The notes under the pieces were generated by a model, which was given only the letters and a program-made list of their open reading frames with translations, was not told where the DNA came from and did no database searches. From Siniperca chuatsi (taxonomy: Eukaryota; Chordata; Actinopteri; Centrarchiformes; Sinipercidae): a DNA stretch of 64,000 nucleotides. Shown here piece after piece: positions 29,871 to 44,500 of the stretch (position 1 is the stretch's first letter; every line of letters begins with the position of its first letter). The stretch is taken from NCBI RefSeq assembly GCF_020085105.1, contig NC_058062.1, positions 7,181,945-7,245,944 on the forward strand, given 5' to 3'. The position numbers and the translations under genes are program-made.

Positions 29871-32800
29871 GGTCTGGTAAATATTTTTCCTTGCATTAAT
29901 TAATAAGTTGCAGAAGGGGGCAGTATAAAGCCACTGAAAGAAGGCCTTTGGTTGCCTGCCAGCCCTTCCTACTGCTCCTCTCAGCTGGTGAATTGTGCTG
30001 TCATATGGTGATAATGTTATACTACGTCTCTGCTCTTTATTTGGGAGCACCCCAGAGATGAATCCCTGCCATATGTGGAGGAAGTGGTCAGGGCTGGCAT
30101 CCTGCTTTACAGCACTGTCAAGTCAATCTGGGCCACTGCCATGGCTGCCTGCCTCCTTCAGCTAGCTGTCTGCCGTGTGGAAATGTGAGTCTTCTCCACA
30201 GGCGGTTATTTCTGTGTGTGAGAGGTGCTTATATTATTAGAACTGGCCAAAAGAAAAAAAGAAAAGAAATCATGTTATTATAAAACTCTCTCTACTTCTA
30301 CAGTCTTTAAGTCCTTGACTCTTCCCCTTAGGCCTCTCAGCCTTGCCACAACCCTCTCTCTTCCAGCGTGTCCACTGCAACAATTTACACCACCATCCCG
30401 CCAACATATGTTCACAAGCCAGTTGAAAGCAGTTGCCTTCTCATCTGTGAATCTGCATATTTTCCCTCCCTCCCACTGAACTTCACTCTGGACTCAGTCT
30501 GACCCGCTGTGACAGCTCGTTAAGTTAACATCCCAGACTGAAGTGTAAATAGTGAAAGGGATAAAGTTCTCAGTTCCACAAGGCAGGCACAGCAGTCTAA
30601 CATATTGCAGAATGAGTAAAGGTGCTGCCCTGCTCACAACGCCCAACACTCTACTCCCAGGTGACGTCAATTTGCTGCAAGTGGCCTTTTACCTGAGCCA
30701 CTCCAGCACGCAAACCACGAGCATGAATAAGTCATATGTCTGAAAACAGAAATTATGTAAGTCATGACTCACCAGGCATAAAATAAGACAGCGAGAAGCC
30801 TGTCCTGTGCTGCCAGAGCCAAATCACGACAGCACTAGTATTCAGGTACATTCACCCCTACAGCTGGCTTAAAGCTATCCACGGGGGGCTAAGCTCAAGC
30901 AAGGACAGCCACCAAATCCCACCACTATATCCTCATTAAATTCTATCCTAATCTCCTCCTTGTTTATCAAAATCAGTCCATCCCTTTGATAGAAATATCA
31001 GCAGTCAATAACCTGCCTTTACTGTTTTATTTTAAGGTTGTAGAGGTTGATAGAGAGTGGTAGCTACTCTTATGGAACTTACTGTCGCAGTGTTTATATA
31101 GTTTTCACTTATTTGTATTTTTTAACTGCAAGTCTACAATTTTTATTCTTAGCTTATTTTAATAGCACATTTCTTCTGTTTATGTATGTGTTTTTATTTC
31201 ACACTTGCTTTGGCAATGTTAACGTCTGTTTCCCATGCCAGTAAAGCCCTGTTGAATGGAATTGGAATTGAGTGGTATGTGACAGCAGAGCACGAGCGGG
31301 ACTGAGAGCCATGCATCTCAACTTGAACTATCATTTATGGACTCAATAAGCTCCCACTTCATCTCTCCATCATCTATATAGAACAAAACAAATAGTAGAA
31401 ATGGGCAAAAACCCTCATTCACCATGACAGCTACATGCATGGCAAGAATGAGAAGAGCTGGGTGAGTTTAGGGGTGATGGGTATAGAGGGAGTGTGGGTG
31501 AGTTAGGGATTAGGTTTGGGTGTCCATATGTTATACTACTTAAGCAAACGCATTTCCCAGTTATCAACCTTATTGTTCAGGCATAACAAGCTAAAGATGT
31601 CACATTGATTTCTGGGTACTTGTAATGGTAATTTTTCACTATTTTCTGACATTTCATAGACTAAACTATTAATCAGTTAATTGAAAAATGATAGATATAT
31701 CATTAATTAAATAATTGTTAGTTGCAGCCCTAATCTTTACTGTCGTTCAATCTGATGAGGCAGACATGAAAAGGCAAAGAAGAATCAAGCAATCAAACAT
31801 CTACCTAACATGACACTCAAGCAAAAAGCTCAGCCAAGGGAGCTTCTTCACTCAGTACTAAATCATTTCAGGGGGATGACATGAGATAAAAATATCCGGC
31901 CTGCTCAGTCCTTATTTAGCAAAACAGGCCCACTGTGCACAGCACAGTCTGAGTAGTATGTGGCGTTTTATCAGTACTATCAGTACTGGTATTGCCACCA
32001 GATGAGGCCACTGGACAACGTTATCTCTCTGTGTCATGGGGCAGGCAGATTACAAGAATGCATTTTATTGAGCATCATCTTCAAGGCATGACCAAGGGGC
32101 CCAGTGTTCCCTTATGAGAAATACTAAAGCAGCATGTGTGTGTCTACAAACAAGTGTGAACAATCCTATCATGTCTTGTCAGGATAGCTACATGAGTAAA
32201 TAAAAAAAAACAGAACTTGGAATCAACAGTAATTAATTAAGAGATTTAGGGATTAGAGAGAAGGCAAATACAATTAGCCCAGAGAGCTTTCTTAAGACAC
32301 CATGTAGTTTAATCTCAGCAACTGGCTCTGGCATTGCTTATCCAGCTGGTTATAGTCTCTAGAATAATATAGGGGGCTTTGTTGTGCTTAAGCCACATGC
32401 CAGGTGTGGTTCAGTCCATCTTACCTTGAGGACAGTGATGTTCCAAGCGTAGCTCTCCATCGCCTTCTGAAGTTTACGGCCTTTCAAACCCTCCTTTGCC
32501 CCAATACGATGCAGGTCCTCATGGAAGTCCAGACCTGGACACAGAGACAGACACACACATGGCATGAGAATTATAAATAGAATAGAATCCGTAAAGCCAA
32601 AAACAGAACTGTAATGCAAAAATGAGTTAGAGTGTTGTTTTTATATAAAAACAAACAACGGACAGTGGCACTAATTTTCACGTGTCTGATTCTTTATGAG
32701 CAGAAATGTTCCTTAAACAAGTGCAAATATCTGAAGTATACACACATATAAGTACAATTACTTCACTTCACTGGCAGAATGAGTCCGGATGAGAGTTGAC

Positions 32801-35523
32801 AGCTGCTGTTGTATAATGTGTGTATTATCTTTATTTATTTTATATTGTTTGCCCCATACCTAACTGTATGTACTGTATGCAGGTGAGTGTGTGTATGTGC
32901 ATGTATGACTGTGTGTGTGTGTTTGTGTGTCGGTGTGTGTGTGTACATATACATATGTATGTATATGTATACATATATACACGAAGGGGAGCATCTATGT
33001 GCATGTGTACAAATATGTGTATTTCTTGTTTTTAAATTGCACATCTATTGTGCATTGTAGGGAGGTAGCCAGAGCACGAAAGGTTTTCACTGCACTGGGA
33101 TGCTTCTAATGCATATATATGACAACGACAATAAACTTTCCTTTGAAAGTTTCCTAGTTCTGCACATGGCTCCAAATCCATGAATCACTTGTTCCTTAAC
33201 TTTCCACAAAGTTTAAGTGAGATCTGTTAACATTTATCTAACCTATCCAACTAACAAACAGACAAGCAGAACCGAAAACATAACATCCTTAATGAAGGTA
33301 ATAATACAATAATTTGCTTGCTCTTATGGTCACTTTTTCACTTTTGCAGTGTGCAACACAAAGTCTGCAGAACAAAAGACATCTAGCCAGCTCCTCATGA
33401 GCAACTTAATGGCCACAATAGCAGTTCACCATACAATGTGCTGCATTGCTAATAGGGGTAAAATTAAGGTGCAATGCAGGCTAACCTTTAATTGGTCTAT
33501 CAGTAGGTCTGGCTTCATTTAGCCCAGGCAGATCATTACTAATCCTCTGGGCTTTAAGAACAAACTCCTCCTAAAGCTGTACATCTCAGCCTGCTTGTCA
33601 GTCTGTCCCTGACAACTGACCTTATGCCACTCCAGCTTAGATTTGCAAAGACATTGACAAAACATAATACGCTATAATTCACAAAAAGCCCATCATCACA
33701 AGTCATTCATTCTTTAGTCCTCAGCTCTTTTCAGTAACTAGTAGGCAGATACGGCACCTCCACTGTTGTCACGAGAAATCTTTAATTAAATTGATTTTCG
33801 TTGGAGAACAGGAGAATTTCCTCAGCTCAGTGGTAGACTCTTGCTTGTTTTTTGAAAAATAACTCTAGACTCCATCCTGGTAAAACAAAGGAGTACCTTC
33901 AGCGGAGAGACTCATCCCCCCAAAAAGCACCACAGAGCGCCACAGGAAGTCATTCTTGCCTGTGGCCATCAAACTCTTTAACTCCTCCCTCTAAGTGTTA
34001 GTCTGTATGACCCTAAATCACTTAACTGGACATTGGATCATTAACATCACTGCAATATTTGAAATAATTTTGCAATATTCTCTGTTTAATACTGCCGTGC
34101 AATATACTCTTTTCAGTTTAATATTCCCTATTTATTGATATTTATTCATACTTCTATTACTGCTGTGCAATATCCACTGTCTCATAATCATCTTAATAAG
34201 CTACACTTAACTTGACAGTTCATGCACTATTACTTATTACTTATATTATTACATTGTATTATTATACCTTACATACTTATCATCAACCGGTAAATCCACT
34301 TTGTACTTTACACTTATTTTAATTTTATACTTATATCCACTTTGTACTTAATTTATCTTGCCTGTATTATAGTGTATTATATTCTGATTTGCTTAGTACT
34401 TCTATTCCTGTGTGCACTGACGTGATAGTGAGCTGCTGTAACAAAAGAGTTTCCCCTCGGGGATCAATAAAGTATTTCTGATTCTGATTCTGATAAATGA
34501 CATTTTCCAAGGGTAGAGATAACATGTATAATATTGAATATTTGGTTTAATATTCAATGATCTGCCATGCTCTCACTATCTAGGCATGCAGTTACATTGT
34601 CTCCTACAACACAAAACTATTATGTTGATGTTCTTAGAGAGTATCCTGATGCATGCATCAGGGCTCCAATGTACCAATGCCTACAAACATGTGTGCACAA
34701 GTACACACATATACAAAGGCCTCCTCATCTGATTCAAAGCACCATAAGCCAAAAAGAATAATACTGTACTTTAGGCTACAACCCACTTTATCACATCATC
34801 TGAACAATCTCTACTTCATGCATCAATACACATCTCAAGTTTTCTTTGAACCATACCAAATGTATGCAAATGTTGTTCCAGCAACTTGACATAACTGTAT
34901 GTTTGACACTCACTACAAGAACATTTTTCCAAAATAATCTGCAGCACACTCACACTCACACTCAAGAAGTCAAGAAGTATATACACAATATCTGGCCTTC
35001 AGTGCACATTAGACACAACCTTGCAAAAAAGAGCCAGGACCCCTGTTGTTCTTTCATTTCCATATAATTTTTAAAGTGTACAGCCATTGCAGAATATCTG
35101 TTTCTGAGCCTGAAAGTTGTGTTAACAAGGTTTAGGGCTGATTTGATCTTGTAATCTGGTGTAGTCAATTCGCGATCACAGAACTTTGGGAGTGAGGCAG
35201 ACAGAGAGCCAAATAAGAGATGAAATTAGCTACAGGAGGCTTGTCGCAATACAGCCTCTTCAAGCATTTAATTTCCCAATTATTAAGTACTTCTTTCCCC
35301 CAACAGTCACACAGTTGTTGTTTCTTACTGTCACTTAAACTCAATGAAATTTGAGTTAATAAACAAAATGTGGCCCCCATGGCACATTCTGATGAGACAG
35401 GATCTTATACTTGGCTTCTCTAGTGGAAACAGAAAGAGAGAGAGATAGTATGGGGGGAAAGAGAGAGAGAGAAATTAGTGCTTAGACAGACAGGAGGACT
35501 GGGCAACATGTCTTTTCTGAGTA

Positions 35524-35592
<69 letters not shown>

Positions 35593-38500
35593 CAGTAAAG
35601 GCTTACAGTCTCTGCATACAGCAGAGAGGGTTTTTTGCCTTTGTAATGAGTACTGCAGCAGCCCCTCTTATGCTCCAAATACATAGACAGACATGCACAG
35701 AAAAAGAGACAGCCAGAGAGAGAGAGAAAGGTAAGTCAATAATAAAATCAAACAGAATCTCCAAACAGGATCTGATGAAAAGAAATGATGAAAACAAAGA
35801 TGGGAAAGGGGGTGAGAAGGAGATACATACAATCACATCAATGTTTCATTCATTTATATTAAGTCATACACACTGCAGAGCCCAGGCAGAATATCATCAT
35901 TACAAATAGAGAATGGGATTTTCCAGCTGCTGATGAGCTGGGAAAACAAGGACTGCACAAAGCCAAGGAAGACAAAGGGAGGGAAATGTCTTTATCCCTT
36001 GGATATCCATGATAATGGAATCCACATGGAGTGGCTTCAACCCATACTAACACAGTCAGAGTGGTCAGGCAGAGAGAGGGTCTTTGCATGTAAGGGGACA
36101 TCAATAAATAAGCATAGTCAGGCTTGCAGGAAGACAGCAGCAGCTCCTAAACGCATAAAGTGAGCTTACACCTGTTCCGCGGCCTGTTTTAATATGGTAG
36201 GATGCAGGGCTATATTGAAACCAGACACCTGAATGCCTTACAACCTAGATGTGGAATACACAGAGATGCATGTTATATTAATAAATTAATTAAGCCCTGA
36301 CCCCTCTCTAAGGTAGCCCATGTTCTACTAGCATCTATAACTCAGAGGAGTTTCTAAGACTTTCAGAAAAGCTGTCCACAATCTAAGCTAAGTGTGTATT
36401 TACTACTCTAGTGGATAGTAAAATCTAAGCTCTTTCTCAGTTTAGCAAAGATAAATGATCATTTTAAGGTAGCAAACCTTCGGGTAGTTCAAAGATCTTG
36501 CACATCTGTGGTTAATGTCCACAAGTGTTTTCACTTATTTTGCCATTAGACCTTTTCTCAGGACTGCGTGGGCATGTACTGGGTTGATGTCATCTCTGTC
36601 ACTTTCCTGTTAGTTTTCTTGTGGGACAAGTTACAACTTTATCATTCTTATTGGTACAGTGAGTTTCGTGATATAACGTAAATCCAAGCTGAGCAGGTGT
36701 GATCAGTCACACCTGTGTGGGTATGCAGGGCCTATAGTCAATACAAAATCATCACATTTTTTAGTTGATCTTTTGTTTTGTATGTAAAATCAAAGTAACT
36801 ATAGTGATCAAATAAATGTAGTGGAGTACAATATTTCCCTCTGAATTAGCATAAAATAGAAATTCTCAAGTAAAATACAGGTACCTCAAAACTGTGCCTA
36901 AGTACAGTACTTGAGTAAATGTACTTAGTTATTTCCCACCACTGTTGGTAGCATTCAACAAGTACAGTTAGTAGTTGAAATACTTTTTGAAATACTAATA
37001 AAATTATCATCATTTTATGTTTGTTAAAATGGCTAAAGGTTAAAGTTGTACCAACCACCACACAATGAATATGGACACAAAAGCCCACGAATATGTTAAA
37101 ATTTTCAGAAAAGCTGCTGAAAGAAATCCTTACTTGAGAAAACTAGTGGAACCTTTTGGAAGCTAGTGGAGCAAAGGCTAGGTAGGAGAAGGAATGGGAG
37201 TTGATCTCTCCATACACAAACAGATTAGATATGCATGCAGACACATAAACCAGTGTACACAGTACAGACACAAACCCAGTGGTAGCATCTGGAGGTGCCA
37301 GAGTGTGCATCCCAGCTGTCTATCTGGTGCCCCATTAGCGTGTGTGTGATGGCGAGCCATCAATAGTGCCCAGGGGAATCATCCAGCACCTCTCCATCCT
37401 CATCAACACGTCAGCTTCACTGCCCAAATTAAACTGATAAGCTGCAATAATGACGGGGCATAAACTGAACACAGGAAGGAAAGAAGAAAGGGAGGAGGGG
37501 TTGTTGGGAAGTAAGAGCCATAGCAACCCAAGACTGTCCTGCATCACAGTTTCTCGTCTCCTACTGTATGAGTGATTAATCTGCCAATGTGCCACTCATT
37601 CCATGTTGTTTGGATTTAAAACAAAAGGCAATCTAGGCGGTAAGAGGTTAGTTCAGGTCCCTCATTTCAGATCGCAGCCAGCCCGTCATTGTGATTATGG
37701 CTTTGTCACAACAGCATTTAGCTGATGAGCAGATCACACTTTTACTGGCTAGGGCACAAGTGTCAGGTCCAATCAAAGGCCTTAAATTAAACGCACACAT
37801 ACACACACGCACAACCTACTGCACCACACATTCCCTCTCCGATGCTGACAGCGTGTCCTCTAATAGCACCGCTTCTCACACAGCCATTACACCAAAATTA
37901 TACCTTTGGCTTCTGGATCGATCATAGGGACAAAACCTTCAATTCCATGCAAATCCACCATCTCGCTCTTCGTATGCCTCTCTGATTCTCTCTCTGTGTT
38001 CAGGCTGTTGCTACTGTCGTCGTCAGTTTGAACATAATCATATGGCTTATGAGATGGCTTCTGAAGGGTGCATTCAGTGCTTGTCAGTCTATCAAAAGAG
38101 GTGAATTCATGCTTTCCCAGCCATCAGAAAGATGCAGCATTTTGAGGGGGGGGAGGGTCAAGAGCTCATCCCAATGGTCCCATGGTTTTTCTGCTCTCTA
38201 GAGGATAAGAAATGCTTAACTGAGACGCAGGCTGCATAGGGAGACAGGTGAGTCTGTTTAGCATTTCAGTAGATCCACTGACTTTGATTGTAAAATTAGA
38301 TTGAAGTGGCTTTGCTCAACCCTCTCACCTTTTCTATCTGTCACATATTCAGCATTATGAAGGTCAAGTTCAAGTACATTTTAGAGCAGTTTCACAGTTC
38401 AAGTTTTCCAGCATCTCAGCAATTTTTAAGAACGACATAACACAATTGATCTAATTCTCCTTATTAGGCTAACCATGTAATAATATTGCTATATAGATTT

Positions 38501-41500
38501 AATTTTCCTTTTATTCTAAACCATACAGTTAAAACTACACATAAAACTTCATGGACCATTATGAAAGAATTCTGCATACAGTATATGCAAGCAAAAGCAG
38601 CAGCAGATATACAGACAACAGGGACCTGATGAAACAGGATGCAGAAGGAGAGGACAAAGAGCACTCTGAGCTGAGGAACAGGACAGAAGTGTCTGAATTA
38701 ATATTGGAAAGTTATTCATTTACGCGGGTTATTCATTTACATTTTATTATGATATAAAATGTTGACTTACGGAGACAGTATCGAGCGTCATAATTTCCCC
38801 ATCAAGCATTTTTCCTATCTTGAAATGCTCTTAATTGATATTCAATCATTGCAAGCACAGAAATTTACAAATTTATGTTTGCTTCTGTAATCATAAATGG
38901 ACAATATTTTATACTTTGTGCTTGCATGTGTTGATGTAGATGGGGCTGTTATACATTAGTAACAAGAAATGCAATATTATAACAATTGAGAGAAGAAATA
39001 ATTGTTCAGAATCAGAATCAGAAATACTTTATTGATCCCTGAAGGGAAACTCTTTTGCTACAGCAACAGGCAGCATGCGGGCTGGCGCATGCGCACTACA
39101 TACGTGCATAAACCTTAACGTAGTTAAATAATGTGATGAAATACTGCCATCTGTTTTTCTGGCTACCTGCTGGAGAGCAACATTATGTCAGAGAAAAAGC
39201 TGCTATTTGTACATTATATTTTTCCTTTCCTCTTTTCAGCCTCACGTATCGCTATAAATACTACAACAACTACAGCGAATGTCTGGAAGCATGAATGAAC
39301 AGACATGGCATTTATGTCCATTGAGAATGGCAGGGTTTAGGATTGAGGCATGTGTGTTAGTGCTGGGGGCAGGGGAGTGGGCGATAGGGAAAGTGCTATG
39401 TTTGGCATGCAGCTGAGGCCCCTCAGAGCTGTCGCTCCAACCCTCTGCCTCATTGTTTCATTCTTAAATAATGCTGCACTTATGTGAAAACCTTGTAACT
39501 CCAAATTTAGGAATTTCCATGTTTTTACTTCAGTTGGATTGTAAACTTTACATGCTCTTTGAGAAAATGCTCCAACCCCTGGGCTTTTGAGGCCCTTTCA
39601 AAATGAATTAAATTACTTTAAACAAGCATGCTTGTCAGGCACGAAACAAGATTGATTTTTTTACTGTAGCTCTTGCAAATTTTACATTTTGGAAGTACAA
39701 GGTTTTCGCCTGACAGCAGCAGTAAGTTGAGCATCAGCCTCCGGTATCCAGCTATACTGATACTGCTGTGAGCGTGGCTGTGTGGGGTTTAAGCTCTGCT
39801 TAACTCTGCAGTCATCGCCTTTGAAGATGCTTCCAGCTCTGGGCTGGGGAACCTCAGAACCAGGGGACAGCTCAGTTATTGAAGCCCCAGTGTTCAACCT
39901 AGATCCTGGGGTAAATGCACAGCACGAATATCAGCTTGGCTTGTTGTGATGGGGGGAATGAAGTATATGCCTGCCTCTGTGTGACACTGGGGAGTAAAGC
40001 TGGGCATAGCAGGCTTATATTGGCTTTTTGGCCTCAGGATATTAGGTTGGCATGTGCCAGTGAGTGAGCTTTCCCTGTCTTCTTTGGGTTTATAATACAC
40101 AAAACACACAACAACAACAATAACACACAAACTATAAATGGCTTTCCATGGTTACACCAGCTATTGTAAGCTCTCTAATAGTCCTGAATCTGTAGGTTTC
40201 ATATTTGTTTCAGTTATGTCTTGTTGACCAGTTAAATAATGATGTGATAATTATTAGTTCTCCTATTAGGTTAGGTAGAGGAGGAAGGGTTAGGTTGGAA
40301 GGTCTAGCAATAAATCATCATGTTGTCATCAATGGGAGAGCTGATTGCAGTCCTTGCGCCAGGACTATAGTCCGACTGTGCGTGTGTTTTTAATTGGTGT
40401 TTGCTAGACAGGGTCTAGGCCTACAGCATTAGAGTGTGAGGTATAAACATGCAAAATGAAGATGCCCGTATTCAAACTATGTGCTCCTATTTGAGGAGCT
40501 CTTCAGCAGAGGCACTGCTGAGTAGTAGAGAAGCAAGGCAAATGAGGAACAATTAGTGCTGAATGTAAAAGAGGCTGGAGAAGACAAGCCACAGGATTTC
40601 TTCATTTTAAGCCATTTCTCTCCTAATGATCTTATTATGGTCAATTTTATCCTCTCCCCTAAAAGGCCGGAGCTCTTACATCAAGCACCCTTTTTAAAAA
40701 CACTATACTGGTGAAATGCTTCTTTAATTCCATCCTTTTCTATCCGGTTTGTCATCCCTCGCCTCTCACTCCACACTCTGTCAAACCTTTTCATTTCTCT
40801 CCTCCTCTCAAAGGATGTTTATGCTCTCTGTCCTCTTTCTCCTGCAGCCCTTTGTCTGTGTGGCTGGCTGATTGTTTTCACCTGCCCACTGACATGATAA
40901 CTACTTGGTGCTGACTCACCGATGATGGCCTGTTCTATTGACAGCAGCCGCTGCTGTTGATGTTGAGGGAGATGCTGTAGCAGTAGATACACTACGCTCA
41001 TTCTATTAGGCAGGAGGACACGACATGATACGTTCAAACGCTGCAGATACGAGTTCTTACAGTACATGATTCATTTGGACCGTGCAGCAGAAGAGTTGAA
41101 AATATTCATCTCAACAAACTTTCATCAAATTAATTTATGTTGCTTTGTGTCTTATGATCTTATTTTAATAATTTTCAGGCAAACAAAATATCAGCTTGGA
41201 TTACGCATCCAGTTGTGATCAACATGTTCTGCAGTGTAGGAAATGTAGAGGATGACGACTCTGCCCATCCTATAATGCAGCATACCTTCCCGTTGTGCTT
41301 GTGTGAGCTTGGAGTAGACAACATCAGCCGACTCAATCAGTGTTCTGCTGGTTTGGATCATCTAGAAGACAAAGACGACATGTAGTTAGTTTGCATCACA
41401 TCTCAACATCATACCGGGGTCATACCGGAAAAGCCTGAGCAGAGGCCCAGCAAAACACAGATTTGATCCCTCAACAGCTAGGGCTCATTTTAAAGTATTT

Positions 41501-44500
41501 GGGCTGAGCTCTTAGCTGCTATGTTTACTGACACACTAACAATTCAGCCTTAACCCAATTAAGGCAACATAGCAGTCATGTAAATGTCTTTATCTGATTA
41601 CTTTAATTGGGGTAAGATCATAATCAGAGGAATCAATCAATCAATCAACCAAGCTTTATTTCAATAGCACCTACCAACAACTGAAGCTGAACCAAAGTGA
41701 TGTACAACATTAAAGTGTCACAGGGCCACCAAGTGTTAAAAGCTATTCTAAATAAGTGGGTTTTAAGTTTGGCTTTGAACAAAGGCAGGTCAGTGATGGA
41801 ACATAAGTCAATGAGCAGAGAGTTCCAGAGTTTCGGACCGGCCACTGCAAAAGAACAGTCGCCCCACTGTTTGCACCGGAACTGGGGGACCTCCAGCAGA
41901 TGTTGCCCAGCAGATCATAGAGCTCTGCCGGGTCGGTGAGGGCATTAAATACAAATGTCAAAATTTTAAAATTAATTCTGAACTGGACTCGGAGCCAGTG
42001 CAGGGAGTATAGGACAGGTGTGATGTGCTTGTGTTAGTGAGCAGGTGGGCTGCAGCATATTGCACAAGCTGCAAACGGTGAAGACCAGTTTGGTTAACTC
42101 CCACATAGAGCGCATTACAGTAGTCTATGCGGGAACTAACAAAAGCATGGATAGCTTTCTCCAGGTCACAACGGCTCAAGAAGGGTTTAATCTTTGCTAG
42201 GAGGTGGAGCTGAAAGAAGCTTGCCCTGACCACAGAATCAATTTGCTTATCAAATTTTAGAATGCTGTCTAATTTCACCCCCAAATTTTTCACAACGTGG
42301 TTAAAATGGGGGGTCAACGCAACAAGACCAGGAGCTGAAACGCTGGGCAGGTTGGATATGCCAAAAACAATACATTCTATTTTGTCCTCATTCAAACAGA
42401 GAAAGTTCTGAGACAGCTACAATTTGATGTCATCTAAACATCTGTTTATGGATTCAAGACTGTCAGAAGAATTGGGGACAACCGGCAGATAGATTTGTAA
42501 GTCATCTGCATACAGATGGAAGGACACATTGTGACTTGAACCTAAAGGCAGCATGTACGGAGAGAATAGAACAGGGCCCAAAATGGATCCCTGTGGCACA
42601 CCAGAGGTCATAGGGGCTGAAGAGGAGGAAAGATCATCAATCATAACAGAGAATGTCCTATCTGTTAAATATGACCTAAACCACTGCAGCACAGTTCCCT
42701 GAAGGCCAACCTGTTGGGCCAGACGTCTCAGAAGGACTGAATGGTCCACGGTGTCAAACGCTGCAGTAAGGTCCAACATTACCAGCAGCACAGGCTTTTT
42801 TGCATCAAGGGATAAGAGAATATCGTTCTGTACTTACAGCAGAGTGGATTTGGTGTTGTGTCGTGTTCTGAAGCCAGACTGGAATTTTTCAAAGATTTGA
42901 TTGTTTTCCAGAAAAGAGTTTAACTGAATGAAGACTATTTTTTCCAAAACCTTGGACAGGAAAGGCAAATGGGACACAGGTCTAAAATTTGACAGGACAG
43001 CAGGATCAAGGTTGGGTTTTTTTAGAAGAGGTCTGACCACAGCATGCTTGAAAGCAGTTGGTACAGAACCTGAGCTGAGGCAGCTGTTTATGAACGAGAG
43101 GAGACATGGCCCCACTGTGTTAAAAACCTGTTTAAGCACCTTGGAAGGAATAATGTCCATAGGACAGTTAGTCGGTCTCAACCCCTGGACCACCTCAGTG
43201 AGGAGAGACAGTGACACTGACTCAAACACATTAAACACAGAGAGTACAGAAGAAGAGCATAAGTCAAAACTGTTAGACATATTGTTAATGCTCTGTTTAA
43301 CAGAGGCTACTTTGTCAACAAAATAATGGAGAAAATCATCACAGGTTGACTTTGTCACATGCTGCAGAACATTACTAGCACTCTCAGGTGATTACAGCTG
43401 GTGGAAATAACATTTGACAAATACTGACATTTAGCTGCTTTAACAGCATTTTGATTCTCAGTGAGACTGTCCCTCAATATACCCAGAGATACATGTAACT
43501 TGTCCTTCTTCCACATGCGCTCAGCCTGTCTGGACTGCCGCCTGAGGGCACGGGTGGTGTCATTAAGTCAGGGGTGTGGTTTGGTTTTGACAGATATGCA
43601 ACTGAAAGGAGCAATGCTGTTAAAAATCTCTGAACAGGTGTAATGGAAGGAGGAGATGAAGTCCTCTGGGCACAGAGTAGAGACCATGATGTCCTGGGAA
43701 TAAAGAGTGGTGTTCATGAAGGCAGCAGCAAATTCTCCAGCTGTGGTGGATGTGATGGTGCAGCGGCGACCGGCTGGAATGAGAGATTTGGCTACAGGGA
43801 GAGGGACTTTAAATTCAAATATAACAGGGAGGTTGTCTGAAATGCAAATGTCACTTATTTCTGAGATGGATACAATCAGTCCGTGAGAGATTATCAGGTC
43901 CAGTGTATGTCCATGCTGATGCGTGGGGGCGTTTACTGACTGTGTCAGTAACACAACACAACTCTGTAGTTTGAGCCCTAAACATTATCCCACAAGCTGA
44001 GGAGGAGCAGCTGGACCAGCCCTGCAGCACTGCGGAGGAAGCTAATGAAGTTTCACACTCCCGTTAGCAGGGAGACAGGAAGTGGACTCTTATAATGTGT
44101 GTGTATGTGTGTGTGTATGTGCATGCCTTTTCTTGTTTTGCTATCCTTTGAGTACAGACAACTGAGTAAAGTGGGCTCATTTTGGACAGTCCCTTCATCC
44201 CATCAGTCCCAATCTAAGAATCTAAAGGAAAAATCTAAAATTTGCAGAATCTAATCTTTGATGGCTAATACATTAAGTATTTGATTAACCTACATTTCCA
44301 AGAATTGCTTCACCAACCCCCAAAGAATGGATGTGAGTACTGTGAGTTGTATGCATAGATGAGAGTTGTAGCAATAGTGAAAGTAAGACAGAAAGCAAAT
44401 ATTTCCAATAGTGACAAGCAAGAGTCCTGAATGCGACGTGTCTTGAAGCTGCACTGAATTCTGGCCTTAAAAGCAGCACCGCTGCCTCTAGTGTAGTGGA

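Noticed and set aside
35478..35909. Open frame of 143 codons containing a Thr-His repeat
   Set aside because: It is created by the AC microsatellite; the flanks have no coding character.
39682..40130. Two overlapping minus-strand open frames (71 and 78 codons)
   Set aside because: No domain and no convincing exon boundaries; probably chance in an intron of the PLCL gene.
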